Counted from the stretch's first letter, positions 1 to 11,013 are shown. The stretch: DNA of 64,000 nucleotides from Diphasiastrum complanatum (GCA_029204225.1 CM055098.1:50984758-51048757); one strand, 5' to 3'. Program-made: numbers and translations. Notes: generated by a model not told the origin, from the sequence alone.

Positions 1-1053
1 AGGCTTGCAAATTGAAAGGGACTATGAGGGAGGTAGGCTATACCTTCACCAGTCCATATACACCCAAAAAATCGTAGAGGATTTTGGGATGCTGAACTGC
101 AAAGGAGCGAATACTCCAATGCTCGCAGGAACGGTGTTGACAAACAATGATTGGCCGAAGACTGAGGAAGAGAGAGAACAGATGCAGCTCACACCTTACA
201 GGAAGCTGATAGGTTTGTTGATGTACCTTGTAGACAACACACACCCTGACATCGTACGCAGTGTTCAGGATGAGCCAATTTTGCACGAATCCAGGCTCGA
301 CACATTGGAAGATTGCAAAACGAATTTTGTAATATCTTCAATTAACGAGAGATTATGGCTTGTGTTATTGTCATGATGCAGGTTTCATGATGCTTTCCTA
401 CAGTGATGCTAACTGGGCCCAAGGACGATTGTAAAAGCATCTCAGGAGGATGCACCATCGCATTAGGAGCGGCAATTCTCTGGGTTAGCAAGAAGCAGAC
501 CATTGTGGCTTAGTCATCCTGCGAAGCAGAGTACATTGCAATAGCAAAGATGGCCAACGAGATAATCTGGTTGAGGCAGTTCCTGGACAAATTGGGCAAA
601 ACAAGGAATGAGCCTCTGGTTTTGCAGATAGGTAACACCTCTACAATACATCTGATGAAAGATCTTGTGTTCCATTCCAGAACGAAACACATCGCGATAA
701 AGTATCACTTGATCAGGGATCTAATTGAGAAGAAGATGCTGCAGACCACCTTCATTGGAACGAGAGACATGGTTGCTGACATCTTCACCAAAGCCCTAGA
801 CAAAGGACTTTTTGAGAGAAAGAGGAGCAGTCTTGGGATTGTAAAGCTATCATACTTTGAGAGGGAGCTGAAGAAACATAATGTTTCCATTTACAAAGTT
901 TTGGTAGCTTTCAACCCTCTGCCTAACGAAAGTGTTCGCGAACGCGAAAGACTTACGAACACCTTGACGAGAAGACATGAACGTGAAAGATTCGTGAAAG
1001 AAAATCTTTCGCGTTACAACAAGAGAAAGTTAGATAATGAGAAAGTCAAATGA
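1..1053 (+). pseudogene. Copia reverse transcriptase C-terminus and RNase H remnant
   Basis: This is the C-terminal end of a Ty1/Copia polyprotein. Frame 1 (5-376) carries the end of the RT and its connection: ERDYEGGRLYLHQSIYTQKI, DFGMLNCKGANTPM and a DNTHPDI block. A frameshift near 250 breaks it. RNase H resumes in other frames (ASSCEAEY-like region at about 510-540) and then runs openly at 550-1053 with HSRTKHIAIKYHLIRD and DMVADIFTKALDKGLFERK, the usual Copia RNase H C-terminus. The window edge truncates the 5' side. A close relative lies inverted at 32470-33640, and its intact stretches show where this copy is broken. A TAG sits at about 511-513 where the relative reads through. Confidence is high for identity; the element is dead. 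Confidence 0.9.
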
Positions 1054-1795
1054 CACAACACGAAAATAGTCACAAAACCCTTTCTGCCCTTACACTCCAA
1101 AAGGACCAGCAAGATCATGCAGGTACCCAAAAGTACAGATATCTGATCTGATGGCATGACATCAGCAGATACACGCCAGGTCGTGGCTAATCTGCCACTC
1201 TTGTGATTTTTTGATTAGCTGTAGATGTTTAGTTACACTAATCTAGAAGTTACATAGAGCGACTATATACTCTTTGGATGATACTTGATAAAATGCATAG
1301 TGATGAAGTAGTCTGATGCTAGTAAGCAATCAAGACGAAAATACAAACAACAAGTCCGCCTGCGTGTGAGACAAGTTCTGTAAGCAGGATCCATAGAGAT
1401 CCACAAGTCCACTAGTAAGCGAGACATTACTCGTGAGAGACCCATATTTTTTCTCACGTCAACGCACTGCATGGATCTGCATGCAGTGCTTAAAATCAAT
1501 AGATGATCTTGTATCCGTTTCTGCACATGTCATTTTTGTGTCTTCTGTTATTCGTGTGTTTGATTCTCTCATTCATTTAATTCTGCACATTGGTTGAAAC
1601 TTTGTTGAATGCTACATTAACTTATAAACGTAATTCAATAGTGCCTGACTACATTTTGGAGCATTGTAGGAACGATTCAGCTGGCAGTGACCAGCGATCA
1701 GTTTTGAATTCCATCCGAATCCATCGCTTTCACGATTCTTTCATGACTGCGAATTCGCGACTCATTTTTCCATAGTTTGCATCAGTGTATATCAT
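1054..1795. other. Gene-less stretch, probably LTR/flank of the left Copia remnant
   Basis: No supported gene. The sequence follows the end of the Copia polyprotein directly, where the 3' LTR should be, and has LTR-like short palindromic words (for example the ATGGATCTGCATGCAGT area near 1470). A second LTR copy is not visible, so boundaries cannot be set. Confidence 0.4.
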
Positions 1796-1799
1796 AGCC

Positions 1800-2660
1800 A
1801 ACCAAGAATCCTTGCTCCACCTTTTTGTCTAGTTTCTTCCTCTTCTTGTTTGGTATGTGTGCGTATACTACACATCCGAAGATTCGAACATGAGCTAGAT
1901 TGGGCTTGCTTCTTCACCATACCTCATGTAGGGTAGTGTGAGCAACGCTTCTCTGTTCTGCAGGTAGGCGGCTATAGCTACTACCTCAGCCCATAGTGAT
2001 CTTGACGCCTTCGAATAGGCCATCATAGATCTTGTAGCTTACATGAGAGTTCTATTCTTCCTCTCCGCTACACCATTATGCTTTGGTGTGTAGGCTGTTG
2101 TCTTCTTTGGGAGAATGCCTCAACTTTTGCATAATTCGGTAAATTGGTTGGGGATGTATTCTCCTCCCCTGCCAGTCTTGATCTGCTGGACTTTTCTTTC
2201 GATCCACTTCTCAGTCTAGTATAGATATTTCGTAAACTTATCAAGAGCTTCGGATCTGTTGTGGATGAAGTACACAACGACAAACTTACTGTAATCATCA
2301 ATAAAGGTGATATACTATCTTGATCCCCTGACAAATAGTACATCAAAGAGTCTGCAGATGTCTGAGTGTATCAGCTCCAGAAGTTTTGTCGCTCTAAAGG
2401 AATCCTTCGTGAAAGGTGTACGTGACATCTTCCCTTTGTTGCATGCATCACAGGGTGTCAAGTTTGCATCCTTGATGTTCACTCCTATGAATGGGTTGTA
2501 TTGGCTCGCTTTGTATAGCGCCATTGGATTAATGTGGCATAGTCTCCTATGCCATAGAACGTCTATAGACTCACGGACTTGATGAGCCTACTCTGTCGGT
2601 AGGCGGCATACCTTCAGGTGATACAAGTTTTCTCTTCGTCTGAAGTGGTGCACATATTTA
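1800..2660 (-). pseudogene. Copia pre-integrase and integrase core remnant
   Basis: Reading the minus strand from 2660 downwards gives a GAG-pre-integrase zinc domain (WHRRLCHINPMALYKASQYN, then CDACNKGKM), HSDIC, FIDDYSKFVV, a GGEY motif and NGVAERKNRTLM. These are the D-D-35-E landmarks of a Copia integrase. It is interrupted by several frameshifts and stops, for example after HSDIC, inside the alpha helix before GGEY, and after NRTLM. It lies opposite in orientation to the remnant at 1-1053. The CDACNKG wording resembles the Copia fragment at 44754-45958, so the two may be one family. Confidence 0.85.
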
Positions 2661-2664
2661 TAGC

Positions 2665-3050
2665 CAATTTCTGTTGATCACAGCCATACATTTATCAAAT
2701 AACGAATAGTGATTTACAACCTATATTTATCTACCAATCAGAATGAGACTAATTTCTACCTACGCCGAAATACATTAACTAGTCTAGTACTAGATTCAAC
2801 GAATCATCATTAGCTCTACGCCGGAATACATTAAATAGACAATCACTAGCCTCCTAGAATAATCATTAAAAAAATTATAAACAATTGATTAATGGATATC
2901 ATTGAAAAACGTGACCAAGAAGAATTATTACAATCTCTCGTCCTATTTAAGCACCGCAAAGACGACAATTTTTCTTTTAAGATGATATTCATTCTGGACA
3001 TTTTCATAAGTGTTTCATTATGCGTTCCAGTATGATTTTTCTGCGTATGG
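2665..3050. other. AT-rich gene-less stretch
   Basis: No coding signal on either strand. A duplicated short phrase (ACGCCGGAATACATTAA-like, near 2762-2785 and 2818-2835) is the only structure seen. Confidence 0.4.
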
Positions 3051-3120
3051 GATATCGGATCAGCGCGCCTGGCAGACGATGTATTTGTTGCATTTGGACT
3101 GCGCGTGTCAAATCGCTATT
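3051..3120. repeat. Small fold-back element (GATATCGG...GCGCG family)
   Basis: Starts GATATCGGATCAGCGCGCC and ends with the inverse theme GCGCGTGTCAAATCGCTATT about 70 bp later. It is an imperfect inverted repeat. Four relatives occur at 3251-3325, 3663-3805, 5571-5647 and 5659-5731. Confidence 0.5.
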
Positions 3121-3250
3121 CCAAATATTATAAAATTTTTTAATATATTGGATTGTATATGCATGATCAAAGCTTGATTCGGAAGACTATTCATACTGGC
3201 CAAAGTTATGCAGAATCTATCGAATCAAGCTCTGATCATTCATATTGCGT

Positions 3251-3325
3251 CCAATATCGGATGAGCGCGCAAGAATACATACTATGGTTGTCAAATGCTC
3301 TATATGCGCGTTGATTAGCTATCGG
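3251..3325. repeat. Small fold-back element (GATATCGG...GCGCG family)
   Basis: The left arm CCAATATCGGATGAGCGCGC pairs with the right arm TGCGCGTTGATTAGCTATCGG. The stem is imperfect, the loop is about 35 bp, and the arms match those at 3051-3120. Confidence 0.55.
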
Positions 3326-3662
3326 GTGAAAATCTGGCCTTTGAAATTTTCCAAAATTATAATTATTGGATATAAAAAAGGTCTTATATTTAAAGCATAA
3401 CGTTGTCAATTTCAGCATTAAATGGTAGAAGTGTAATTAATTGTAGATGTGACCATACTTTATTTGAAATTAGTTTTGGTTAATTCGATATGGACTAATC
3501 ATTTTGATGACTGATGGATATTTAGATTGATTTGATTGACAAGCCTCTGAGTAATCATCATCGTAATATGAGCCACCACGTTTGCAATCATTTCTGATTT
3601 TCTCTATATATACTGATTGACGACGCTGAAATTTTTTTGCTTATAGTTATTTGTATCCATGT

Positions 3663-3805
3663 GATATCCATTCAGCGCGCTTGAAAACCACTTCTTTCAA
3701 TTTGTTCCTACTCTCCAGCTAACGAAATTGTTTAGCTCAGGTATCGCTTCGCCGCGCCCGACCTGAGGTCTGATCCTGAAATCAACATTATCGCGCGCTG
3801 ATTCG
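3663..3805. repeat. Larger fold-back of the same family next to the CENH3-like start
   Basis: The left arm GATATCCATTCAGCGCGCTT (from 3663) is the inverse of TCGCGCGCTGATTCG (3791-3805). It ends 14 bp before the ATG of the CENH3-like pseudogene. The spacing is longer than in the other copies, so this may be two half-elements. Confidence 0.35.
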
Positions 3806-3818
3806 CTACTACACAGTA

Positions 3819-4272
3819 ATGGCGCGGACCAAGTAGACAACACGAGGGCATTCAGGTGGAATACGAATTTCAGGTGCGGGTCAGGGAAATCCACAACCAC
3901 CACCTCATCCACCACCACCTCCTCCTAGGCCGAGGGGCAGAAGAAGAGACCCACCCCTGGCTCAAGGATATTTGGAAGCTTCAAAAGACAAATAATCTTC
4001 TGATTCCGAAATCTCACATACAGAGGTCCATCAGGCAGGTGACAAGAAGTCTATCTACAGATGTGAGATGGACGGTAATGGCAATTGAGGCGCTGCACAC
4101 AACATATGAGGATCTCCAGGTGAAATTTTTTTCTGATACTGTTGTTGCAGCTGTCCATGCCAAGAGGGTGACCATCATGCCCAAGGATTTTAACATTGTG
4201 TTCAGGCTTCGGGACACATATGACAAGTTTGCTGAATACTTTAGACCTACTCCCTCCTCTCCTCTATGTTAG
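3819..4272 (+). pseudogene. CENH3-like (centromeric histone H3 variant) intronless pseudogene
   Basis: The ATG at 3819 starts MARTK, the canonical H3/CENH3 N-terminus. The next codon, Gln in the family, is TAG (3834-3836). Frame 1 of this model continues as a Gly/Pro/Arg-rich tail (GNPQPPPHPPPPPPRPRG, then RRRDP). A one-base frame change near 3955-3965 then leads into a complete histone fold: LKDIWKLQKTNNLLIP, IRQVTRSLSTDVRWTVMAIE, LQVKFFSDTVVAAVHAKRVT and IMPKDFNIVFRLR. NLLIP, the RW after loop 1, FSD and KDF are features of plant CENH3 rather than canonical H3. However, loop 1 has canonical length as I align it, where CENH3 usually has one or two extra residues. The family's usual introns are absent, suggesting a retrocopy. 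About 15 extra residues follow the fold before a stop at the edge of a possible LTR. A divergent ordinary H3 is the alternative. Confidence 0.75.
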
Positions 4273-4949
4273 ATATAGGGGTCTTATGTTTTTTATATCA
4301 AGCATCTAGGTGTAGGATGTTGATAGGAACAAATTTGGCATAGATGGCAAATTATGCATTTCCACTTGTAATGCCACTATTGAGCCAAAATAGAGCAAGA
4401 GTCTAAACTCGTGCCAATTAGAGTGTAGACAAGTGTAATGCTTTTGTTTGATGAATTCTAAGAGGTCCAATAGGATTTAGAGGTGGAACCATGTGAGGTC
4501 CAATAGGAATTTGAGGTTTGCTTGAAAATAGTCCAATAGAATAAAGAGGTGCATGGATCAATGGTCCAATAGGATTAAGAGGTGGAAAAGTGTGGTCCAA
4601 TCATAGTTAAGTATAGTGGTAGCTCGTGGATCTACTAGTATCATTGTACTCCTCATTTTAGAGATTGTGTGGATTTTGAGTGTTATTGGATTTCTAGCTT
4701 TCTCTCTCTACCCAAGGAGAGCAGCTGATGATTTTCTCTCTCTACCCAAGGAGAGCAGCTTGTTTTTACTTAGAATAATTTTTTAATACTTCCCACACGT
4801 GTGAGTGAGAGTTGGAAGTGATTGAATGCATGTAGTAGTGTGTTTTTGCCATAGAATCAAAGATAGATCTTGAATCTCAATCTAGTCTTGATCTTGGTGC
4901 ATGTACACACCTTAGGAGATCACAAGTACATGTTGTGGACACTCCACAC
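4267..4949. repeat. Possible solo LTR with degenerate tandem repeats
   Basis: Begins TGTTAGATATAG, a common Copia LTR start, right after the CENH3-like fold, and ends near a CCACACATGTG word. Inside (about 4460-4600) the phrase GGTCCAATAGGATTAAGAGG recurs four times imperfectly. A direct duplication of TTTCTCTCTCTACCCAAGGA (about 4695 and 4735) and a CCACACGTGTG palindrome (about 4793) are also present. No partner LTR and no clear target-site duplication were found, so solo-LTR status is an inference. Confidence 0.35.
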
Positions 4950-5570
4950 ATGTGAAATCTACATTAAACACGTATCTTAAAGGTTTAGGTCCTAAATACA
5001 ATTTTAGGATGCCGAAGACCAATGCTGGTCTCCCCCTTGGTTTCGATACTGGTGAATTAGAAAGTAGGGATAAAATGCTAGGGGACAATGTAGGAGGTGG
5101 GGCAATTCAATACTGGATGGAGTTCTTCCAGACCCCATTGTTTATAGATGTTGTATTGTTTCCCCTTCAATTCATAGTAGCATTTGATTTTCCTGATTTC
5201 AAAAGTTTGCACGATGATATGCTCCAATACGTTAGACTAGGGACTCCAATTCTCGTGCTGCCATACATAACAAAGTAAGTGTCTATTTTTCAGATTTTCT
5301 TTTATTGAATTTTTCATATGAATTTTGATTTCACATTGATTCTCATAAATTTCTTGTTTTTTGATTTCAGTGATCATTGGAGCTTATATGTGTTGTCCCT
5401 GTACGTCAATGATGAGGGTGTGTGTAATCCAATTTGTTTGAAGATGAACTCTATTATACACACACACAAAATTGCTAGGACCCATATACAAAAAATACTG
5501 GAACTCTTTCCAATACCAAATGCAAAAGCATACTCGAAGCTGAAAATGGTTGATGCAGAGGTATAAATTT

Positions 5571-5647
5571 TTCAATATCGGTTCGATGTGCCCTTGTGGT
5601 TATTGATTGGTTTATTTTCCCAACGTGCGCACTGATCCGATATTCAA
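5571..5647. repeat. Fold-back element inside the putative second intron
   Basis: CAATATCGGTTCGATGTGCC pairs with GTGCGCACTGATCCGATATT across a loop of roughly 30 bp. Same family as 3051-3120. Confidence 0.6.
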
Positions 5648-5658
5648 TCAAAACTTTT

Positions 5659-5731
5659 TGATATCGGTTCGACGCGTGCTTGTTTCCGTTGTAGATTTTA
5701 TTCTTACATCCTGCGCGTTGATCCGATATCT
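5659..5731. repeat. Second fold-back element inside the putative second intron
   Basis: GATATCGGTTCGACGCG pairs with CGCGTTGATCCGATATC. It lies directly after the previous copy in the same orientation, so the two form a tandem pair of hairpins. Confidence 0.6.
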
Positions 5732-6584
5732 CATAATGTTCAAATTTGGATTCTGCAGTCCTCTTAGTAGCTTGATTCTATCAGCTGTGGTTGGTATACC
5801 GTATGCAATGCCAAACACTTTTTTAATTGGCTTGCATTACAAGATGAACTTCCAAATCCGGAGGGAAGAGGTAATATTCGATTAATTACTTTTAATTGTG
5901 TTTTTGTTTTTTTCATATACAAACTCCTATTAACTGATCTTTCATTAATTACATTTAACTGTGTTTATGTTTCTTTTAAGTTTAAATGCCCGAAGGTCTC
6001 CCCAATGGAGATAATGCACTTCAGGTAGGAGACCATAAAGCTTGTGATCGAAAATTCATATCCAGTTGCAGTGGCTGAGTGTTCTCCATCCAAGCTGCTT
6101 CCAACTGGAGAAATGGATTTAGAGATCATAGATAGTTGATTCTGTTTAAATATTCATCTCACTTGACGTGGATGAGACACATGTACAGAAAATTTTAATA
6201 GAAATATACTTACAGTTTTTCTATGGTTGTTCTTACTTGTTAGTTTTCCTCTTATCAATTCAGGTTATGATTCATTCATCTTCAATTTCTACTGTTTTTT
6301 GACATGTTTGTTTTTCATTGCCTTGGTCTGCCTTGCCTGTACCATGGTCTTCTTTGGATAAGTTCAGAATGATGATCTGATCGAACCTCTGCCACAACCA
6401 ATCCAAACATGCGACATTAGTTCACTTAGATTTGTTGCAGCAAAGCTTTGATCAGATCATCATCTGAACATATCCAAATATGCCAAGACAAGGACAATAC
6501 AGACCAAGGCAATGAAGACCAAAAATACAACCTATATATACGAGATTTCAACAAGGGCAAGCGTCGATTGTAGTGATCACTAGA

Positions 6585-6705
6585 GTTCAAGTGACTGAAG
6601 ATCTCCCCAATGGAGATAGTGCATTTCCTGCAGGAGACAATCAATCTTGCTATAGAAAACTCATATTATCTAGTTGCAATTAGATTGTGTTTTGCACCAT
6701 GAAAA
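6585..6705 (+). pseudogene. Duplicate of the last exon of the Ulp1-like pseudogene
   Basis: Translation gives LKISPMEIVHFLQETINLAI then ENSYYLVAI. This parallels PKVSPMEIMHF..ETIKLVIENSYPVAV at about 5981-6080, roughly 600 bp upstream. The copy has TGA at the FK*LK position, while the upstream one has TAG after MHFR, so neither is open throughout. Confidence 0.55.
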
Positions 6706-7084
6706 TGGAGTTGGTCTCCGATTATGTGTAGCCATTAGTAAAAAATACGAGCACGCAAGCTGAGATCAGAGAGAATGTAGAGATTGCGAGAATGAGAAGA
6801 AAATGAGAGATAGAATGAAGAAAATGAGAGGTATACCTATGAATGACAAGAAGTTCCTTAACTACAAGGATTAGCTAACCATAGTTTATGACTATTGACG
6901 TGAAATCAACCTCGAGTGAACAATGACGGGCAACATAAGAATATTCGGGTAGTAACTGTGTTACAATCACAATTGTTTGTTCTCCCTGACGAGATATTTG
7001 AAAATCACAAAAATTTGGCCGGGAAAGTTAAATACAATTTCCGTCCATCAACCACTGTTACAGTTCGTCACAGATGGACACCAT

Positions 7085-7205
7085 TCATTGGGACACATAA
7101 GCGTTGAAAGCGTGCGAAGTCAAAAATAGCATCTTGACAAAGGGCCCATTTTGAGTTCTAGTATCCCCTAATGGCTGCAACTTCTCTAGGCCAAGTGTGA
7201 GCCCC
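7085..7205 (-). pseudogene. Weak trace of exon 1 of the RAG1-like transposase family
   Basis: The words AAAGGGCCCATTTTGAG and CCCTAATG occur here with the same 10-base spacing as in exon 1 of copy B (about 50027-50060). The minus translation gives PLGDTRTQNGPF against ALGEIWAQNGPF. Outside this patch the similarity fades, so it is either an old third copy or a short shared fragment. Confidence 0.35.
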
Positions 7206-8183
7206 ATTTGGTGGTTTCTATGCTAGTGACTAATTCAAACCATTCAATGCCCAAAGCAGGGTTCACTATGCCTAACATTTTTTTCATCATGTTTGTCTAT
7301 CTATAGTGAACAACAAATTAAACTTGTTTTATGGTCTTGTGTGCTTTGTCCATGCTAGCATTAAATTTGGTTCTAACATCATTGATCTCTTCTGCAATGG
7401 CATGCTGCACATTCATCCATGCAGACAATTCAGTAACGCATACAATATATATCTTGGCCTAAAACCATTTGCTCAACAACACATACAACACTCAAGAATG
7501 CACACCTCATATAGCACTCTAGTAAGCATATAACATGTAATAGGATACCACAAGACATTCTCACATTTTAGTTATATTGCTCGGATCTTTTCCACCTTAG
7601 CTAGTTCAACTTCTATAAATTTTGTCTTGAAAAACTCAAAGGAGCTCTCAAACAATCGTCAAACAATATACAACTGATCACCCAACTTAGATTTTATGAT
7701 TCCAATCTTATTTAGCCTAATTCAAATCGACAACCAATCAACAAAAAATTATTCAAGTGATTAATACAAAGGCAAGCCAGAGTGCCTGCAATGCTTGCAT
7801 GGGTCAATTTCAATTCTCTCCCACGGACCACGGTACACCTTGGTCATCCCGCTCTCATGGTATGTAAGCTGCTAGTTGCTGCTGATCACTCCTCATTGCT
7901 TATCTTTTGGTGGACATCAAGATCGGATGCTCATGAAAGCCTCATCCATGTAAACACAATTGCTGGAGCTACTAGGTGTGCAAGAGAAAGGAGCTTAGGG
8001 AGAGGCAGACTCGAGAACTTTTATCATGAGGAGTTCATCTTAGCTATGTATTAAGAATTGTAATGCACTGATAAATTACACAATTTCTTATGTGGTTGGT
8101 CCTAATCTCGTATAGAGATGGGTTGGATTGCTTCATTGAAATTAGAATGTAGGTCAAGGAAGGCACATAGTTGCTACCTAAAA

Positions 8184-8248
8184 AGGATGTCTAGTGTAAT
8201 CATGCTCCCATCTTGGATGTCTAGTGTACTCATGCTCCCATCTTGGAT
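8184..8248. repeat. 30-bp tandem duplication
   Basis: GGATGTCTAGTGTAATCATG followed by CTCCCATCTT is repeated once with a single change (GTAATC versus GTACTC), plus a partial third start. Confidence 0.8.
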
Positions 8249-9613
8249 GATGCTATATATTATAACTTGGTATACATTATAATTTGTGGGCCAATAATGT
8301 GCCTAATCTTCCAACAACCTCCCTCCCTAAGTCTCCTTGGCACACTAATTTTTTATTTGTCAAGCATGATTGCACAATGTCCACTATGAAGCGGCACTAG
8401 TTTTGCACCTCCCACCTACACATGCCATGACACCTATTTAGTAGGAGTGTTATGATTGTGTGCCCAATGCTTATGAGAGGCTAATTTCAACTTAGGTGCA
8501 CAAGTAATACATCACGTCTATGACTATATATTATTCTCTCATCATTTATAATTTATATCAAGAAAACCAAAAACAAATTGCTTTTTTCTATTCTTTTTTA
8601 TTTTTGGAGTGGTATTCATCAAAGGAGTTTATCTTTTCTTTTGGAAAGGTTTTGTCCATATGCTGAGACCTTGTTTAGATTGCATGGTGGTTAGCATGCA
8701 CATTAAATACTAATTGTGACATTTTGCTTGTTGGTAGTGAGATGTTCTTTTGTTTGTGACATTATGCTTGTTGGGAATGTCAGGTTCTTTTCCTTGATGA
8801 GCTTGTAGGTATCCAGTCAAGTTGATTTCTAGGCCTTATGAACATATATTACATCTTTGCTTATAATTTAAAATATCAATTGAATTATGATGCGAGAATC
8901 TTCTCGCCAGCTCGAAGCATGAAGCCTTTATATTCTTGTAATTATTATATAGATCAGAATTTCATGTGATATGATATGTTTATTTAAGGTTTTGTACTTG
9001 TGATAAGCTTGATGCTTTTGTTGAATACATGATGTCTAAATACTAGTTGACTTTCATGCACCATATGCATGCAAAGCTTTTAAATCATTTTTCACCATGA
9101 GATTGTTTGAGTAAACATTAGGTGGTTAAAATTTTCCATCTAGGATATTATGTAGTTTCATTCATTTGTATAACTAGGATTGTTTTCCAAATTATAAGAA
9201 CATAGGAGGAAAACCATGACTTTAACTATCTCAACTTGGGTAGATGAGTAGTTCCCTTTTTGCTACATTTGAGACTAGTCTCATGATTGATCTCAAATGA
9301 TGGAAATTAGAGATCAAATAACTCCTACTTTCCCTCACATAAATCTTTCATGTCTTAATGGATACTCTCAGTCCTTTGGAAAACAATATATCTTGCCAAA
9401 TATTGATCTCAACTAGATTTCTAGCATGCACATAGATGTACACAAGGTTTTGAAATTTGGAGTTTAGAGAATCAACCTCATTCTTTGATCAACAATACAA
9501 AAATAAGGACTAAAATATTCAGAGGCGTGAGAGCATCATGATGAACAAAAGTGTGAAAGAGGTGGCAAGAGCAAAGAAGAGAATTAAATGAGAAAAGAAT
9601 AAGCGGAAAAATG

Positions 9614-9690
9614 TATGAGCAATCAAGATAAGAAGATTGAATATCTCCAAGAGTGTGAGCAATCAAGATAAAAAGGTTGAATATCTCAAT
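9614..9690. repeat. About 40-bp imperfect tandem duplication
   Basis: Two adjacent copies of the phrase GAGCAATCAAGATAA followed by a GTTGAATATCTC-like end. Confidence 0.7.
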
Positions 9691-10719
9691 CAGGATCGAT
9701 GAAAATTGACGAGAGACTTCTAGTGTGGATGAAATGAAAAAATCAGAGAAGAGATTTGAGGAAGCTCAATTTGCTCATGACTACTCTTGTGAGACATAAC
9801 ATTGAAGAATACTTCATAGTGTGAAACAATTATGACATGTTAGATTTGTAGGAGGTAGGAGATCATATACTATTTCTAAAGAATACAAAACAATGATGAG
9901 AAGAAGTGTATAATGAGTTCATCGTCTTCACATTGTAAAGATCAAAAGAGACTCAATTGAAAAGGGTGACTTGTTGGAGAGATGAGATGTGGAATTGCAG
10001 ATGGAGAGCACAATGCTAGATTATCACATGTTAAGAGTAATTCAATTTATCAAGAAATTAAATAAAATTGATCACGTTTGAGAGAAAGGAATTTCCAAGT
10101 TCGACAAGGAGGATAATATAAATGGTGGACATGCCTCTAGTGATAAAGAGACTAGAGAATAGAGTTAGAGAAAGAAAATAAATAATAGTAGATATGCAAG
10201 AATCTAGAAAATAGTATGAAATTTTTACTAGATTGATTGGTTTTGCAATAAATTTACTCTGAGATTCATGAAAGACAAAAAATTGAAAAGTGTGATATTC
10301 ACAATCTTGGCATATTTAGGTTTGTTCCTTTATGCATGAAACTTTCACAAAAATTTGTCAAACTTAGCTCTTTTATTCTAACTTGACTTTTAGGCATCTA
10401 ACTAATTTGATCTAATCTTATGGCCCCAAGTCTTTATATTTTGGGGACTGACAAATTGCGAGAATATATTTGCAAGTTCCAGGAACTTTTTACATTAAAT
10501 TTTTAGATAGCCATATTGATCAAAAAATCACAAGAGAAAAAAAAAATATTCCTAGGAAACAATGCAAAAACCACACTGCCATTCACATAGGACCACACTC
10601 CCATTCATAGTAGAGTTTTTAGGCAAATCTTATTTGTTTAGAAAATCTTGAACACTTGGAACAAACATATTAGAAAGCTCTCGGATTTGTTACAAACCAA
10701 ACATTAATGCCTACTTTAA

Positions 10720-11013
10720 TCATGCTAGAAAAAAAAAAAAGTAAATGTGGACATTTGTTGAACTAGCTTTAGGATGTCCTAGGCCAAACCCTTTGAGGGG
10801 CAAAGCAAATATATGAAAAAGGTCTTGTAGTGTCAAGATGGGTTGATGCATGAACATATTTTCAATTACATCCAACCCATTGACCATGTTCAAGGAGAAA
10901 CATGTGCACGATGGCACATTACCAATCGTGACTTGAGAATCTACACATGTTCGAATGCTATCAAAACTCTTAAGCATATATAACTCCTTATGTTTTGAAG
11001 GTACTTTGATCAC
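10720..11013 (-). pseudogene. Possible SWIM-type zinc-finger fragment
   Basis: A 97-codon open frame reads SCTCFSLNMVNGLDVIENMF followed by MHQPILTLQDLFHIF. The CxC followed by an ENMFMHQPILTL-like tail recalls SWIM zinc fingers of MULE transposases and FAR1-like proteins. The later C.H ligands are not visible, and there is no flanking transposase. Recognition is weak; it may be a chance frame. Confidence 0.25.

Larger units (their letters stand above)
4952..6140 (+). pseudogene. Ulp1/C48 SUMO-protease-like gene, degenerate, with introns
   Basis: The spliced reading resembles a Ulp1-type (C48) cysteine protease domain. Exon 1 (to 5274) has MLGDNVGGGAIQYWMEFFQ, matching the WLND..I..Y start of the fold. 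A clean GT-AG intron (5275-5370) joins ITN to DHWSLYVLSLYV, the catalytic-His HWS block. NPICLKMNSI follows where the family has a catalytic Asp, which is Asn here. A second intron is likely between 5560 and about 5785. The next exon reads GIPYAMPNTFLIGLHYKMNF where VPxQxNxxDCGLF is expected, so the catalytic Cys is not apparent. A third GT-AG intron (5871-5980) leads to FKCPKVSPMEIMHF and an in-frame TAG. Exon phases do not all agree. Ulp1-like genes are often carried by plant CACTA/MULE transposons, but no transposase is seen here. Confidence 0.6.
6710..8860. other. Gene-less stretch with scattered short ORFs
   Basis: Short open frames (for example 6916-7107 and 7782-8054, both +) show no recognisable domain or splice context, and I do not call them. 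The stretch holds a weak trace of the two-gene transposon unit at 7085-7205 and a 30-bp tandem duplication at 8184-8248. Confidence 0.4.

Noticed and set aside
2068-2346. 92-codon minus frame as a separate gene
   Set aside because: It is an alternative frame of the Copia integrase remnant; the true frame shows FIDDYSKF and GGEY.
3819-4272. Calling the histone-like sequence an active gene
   Set aside because: The in-frame TAG at codon 6 and the frame change in the tail mean that a full-length product cannot be made from this locus without unseen introns.
7782-8054. 90-codon open frame (+)
   Set aside because: No domain, no splice context and no repeat partner; likely chance.
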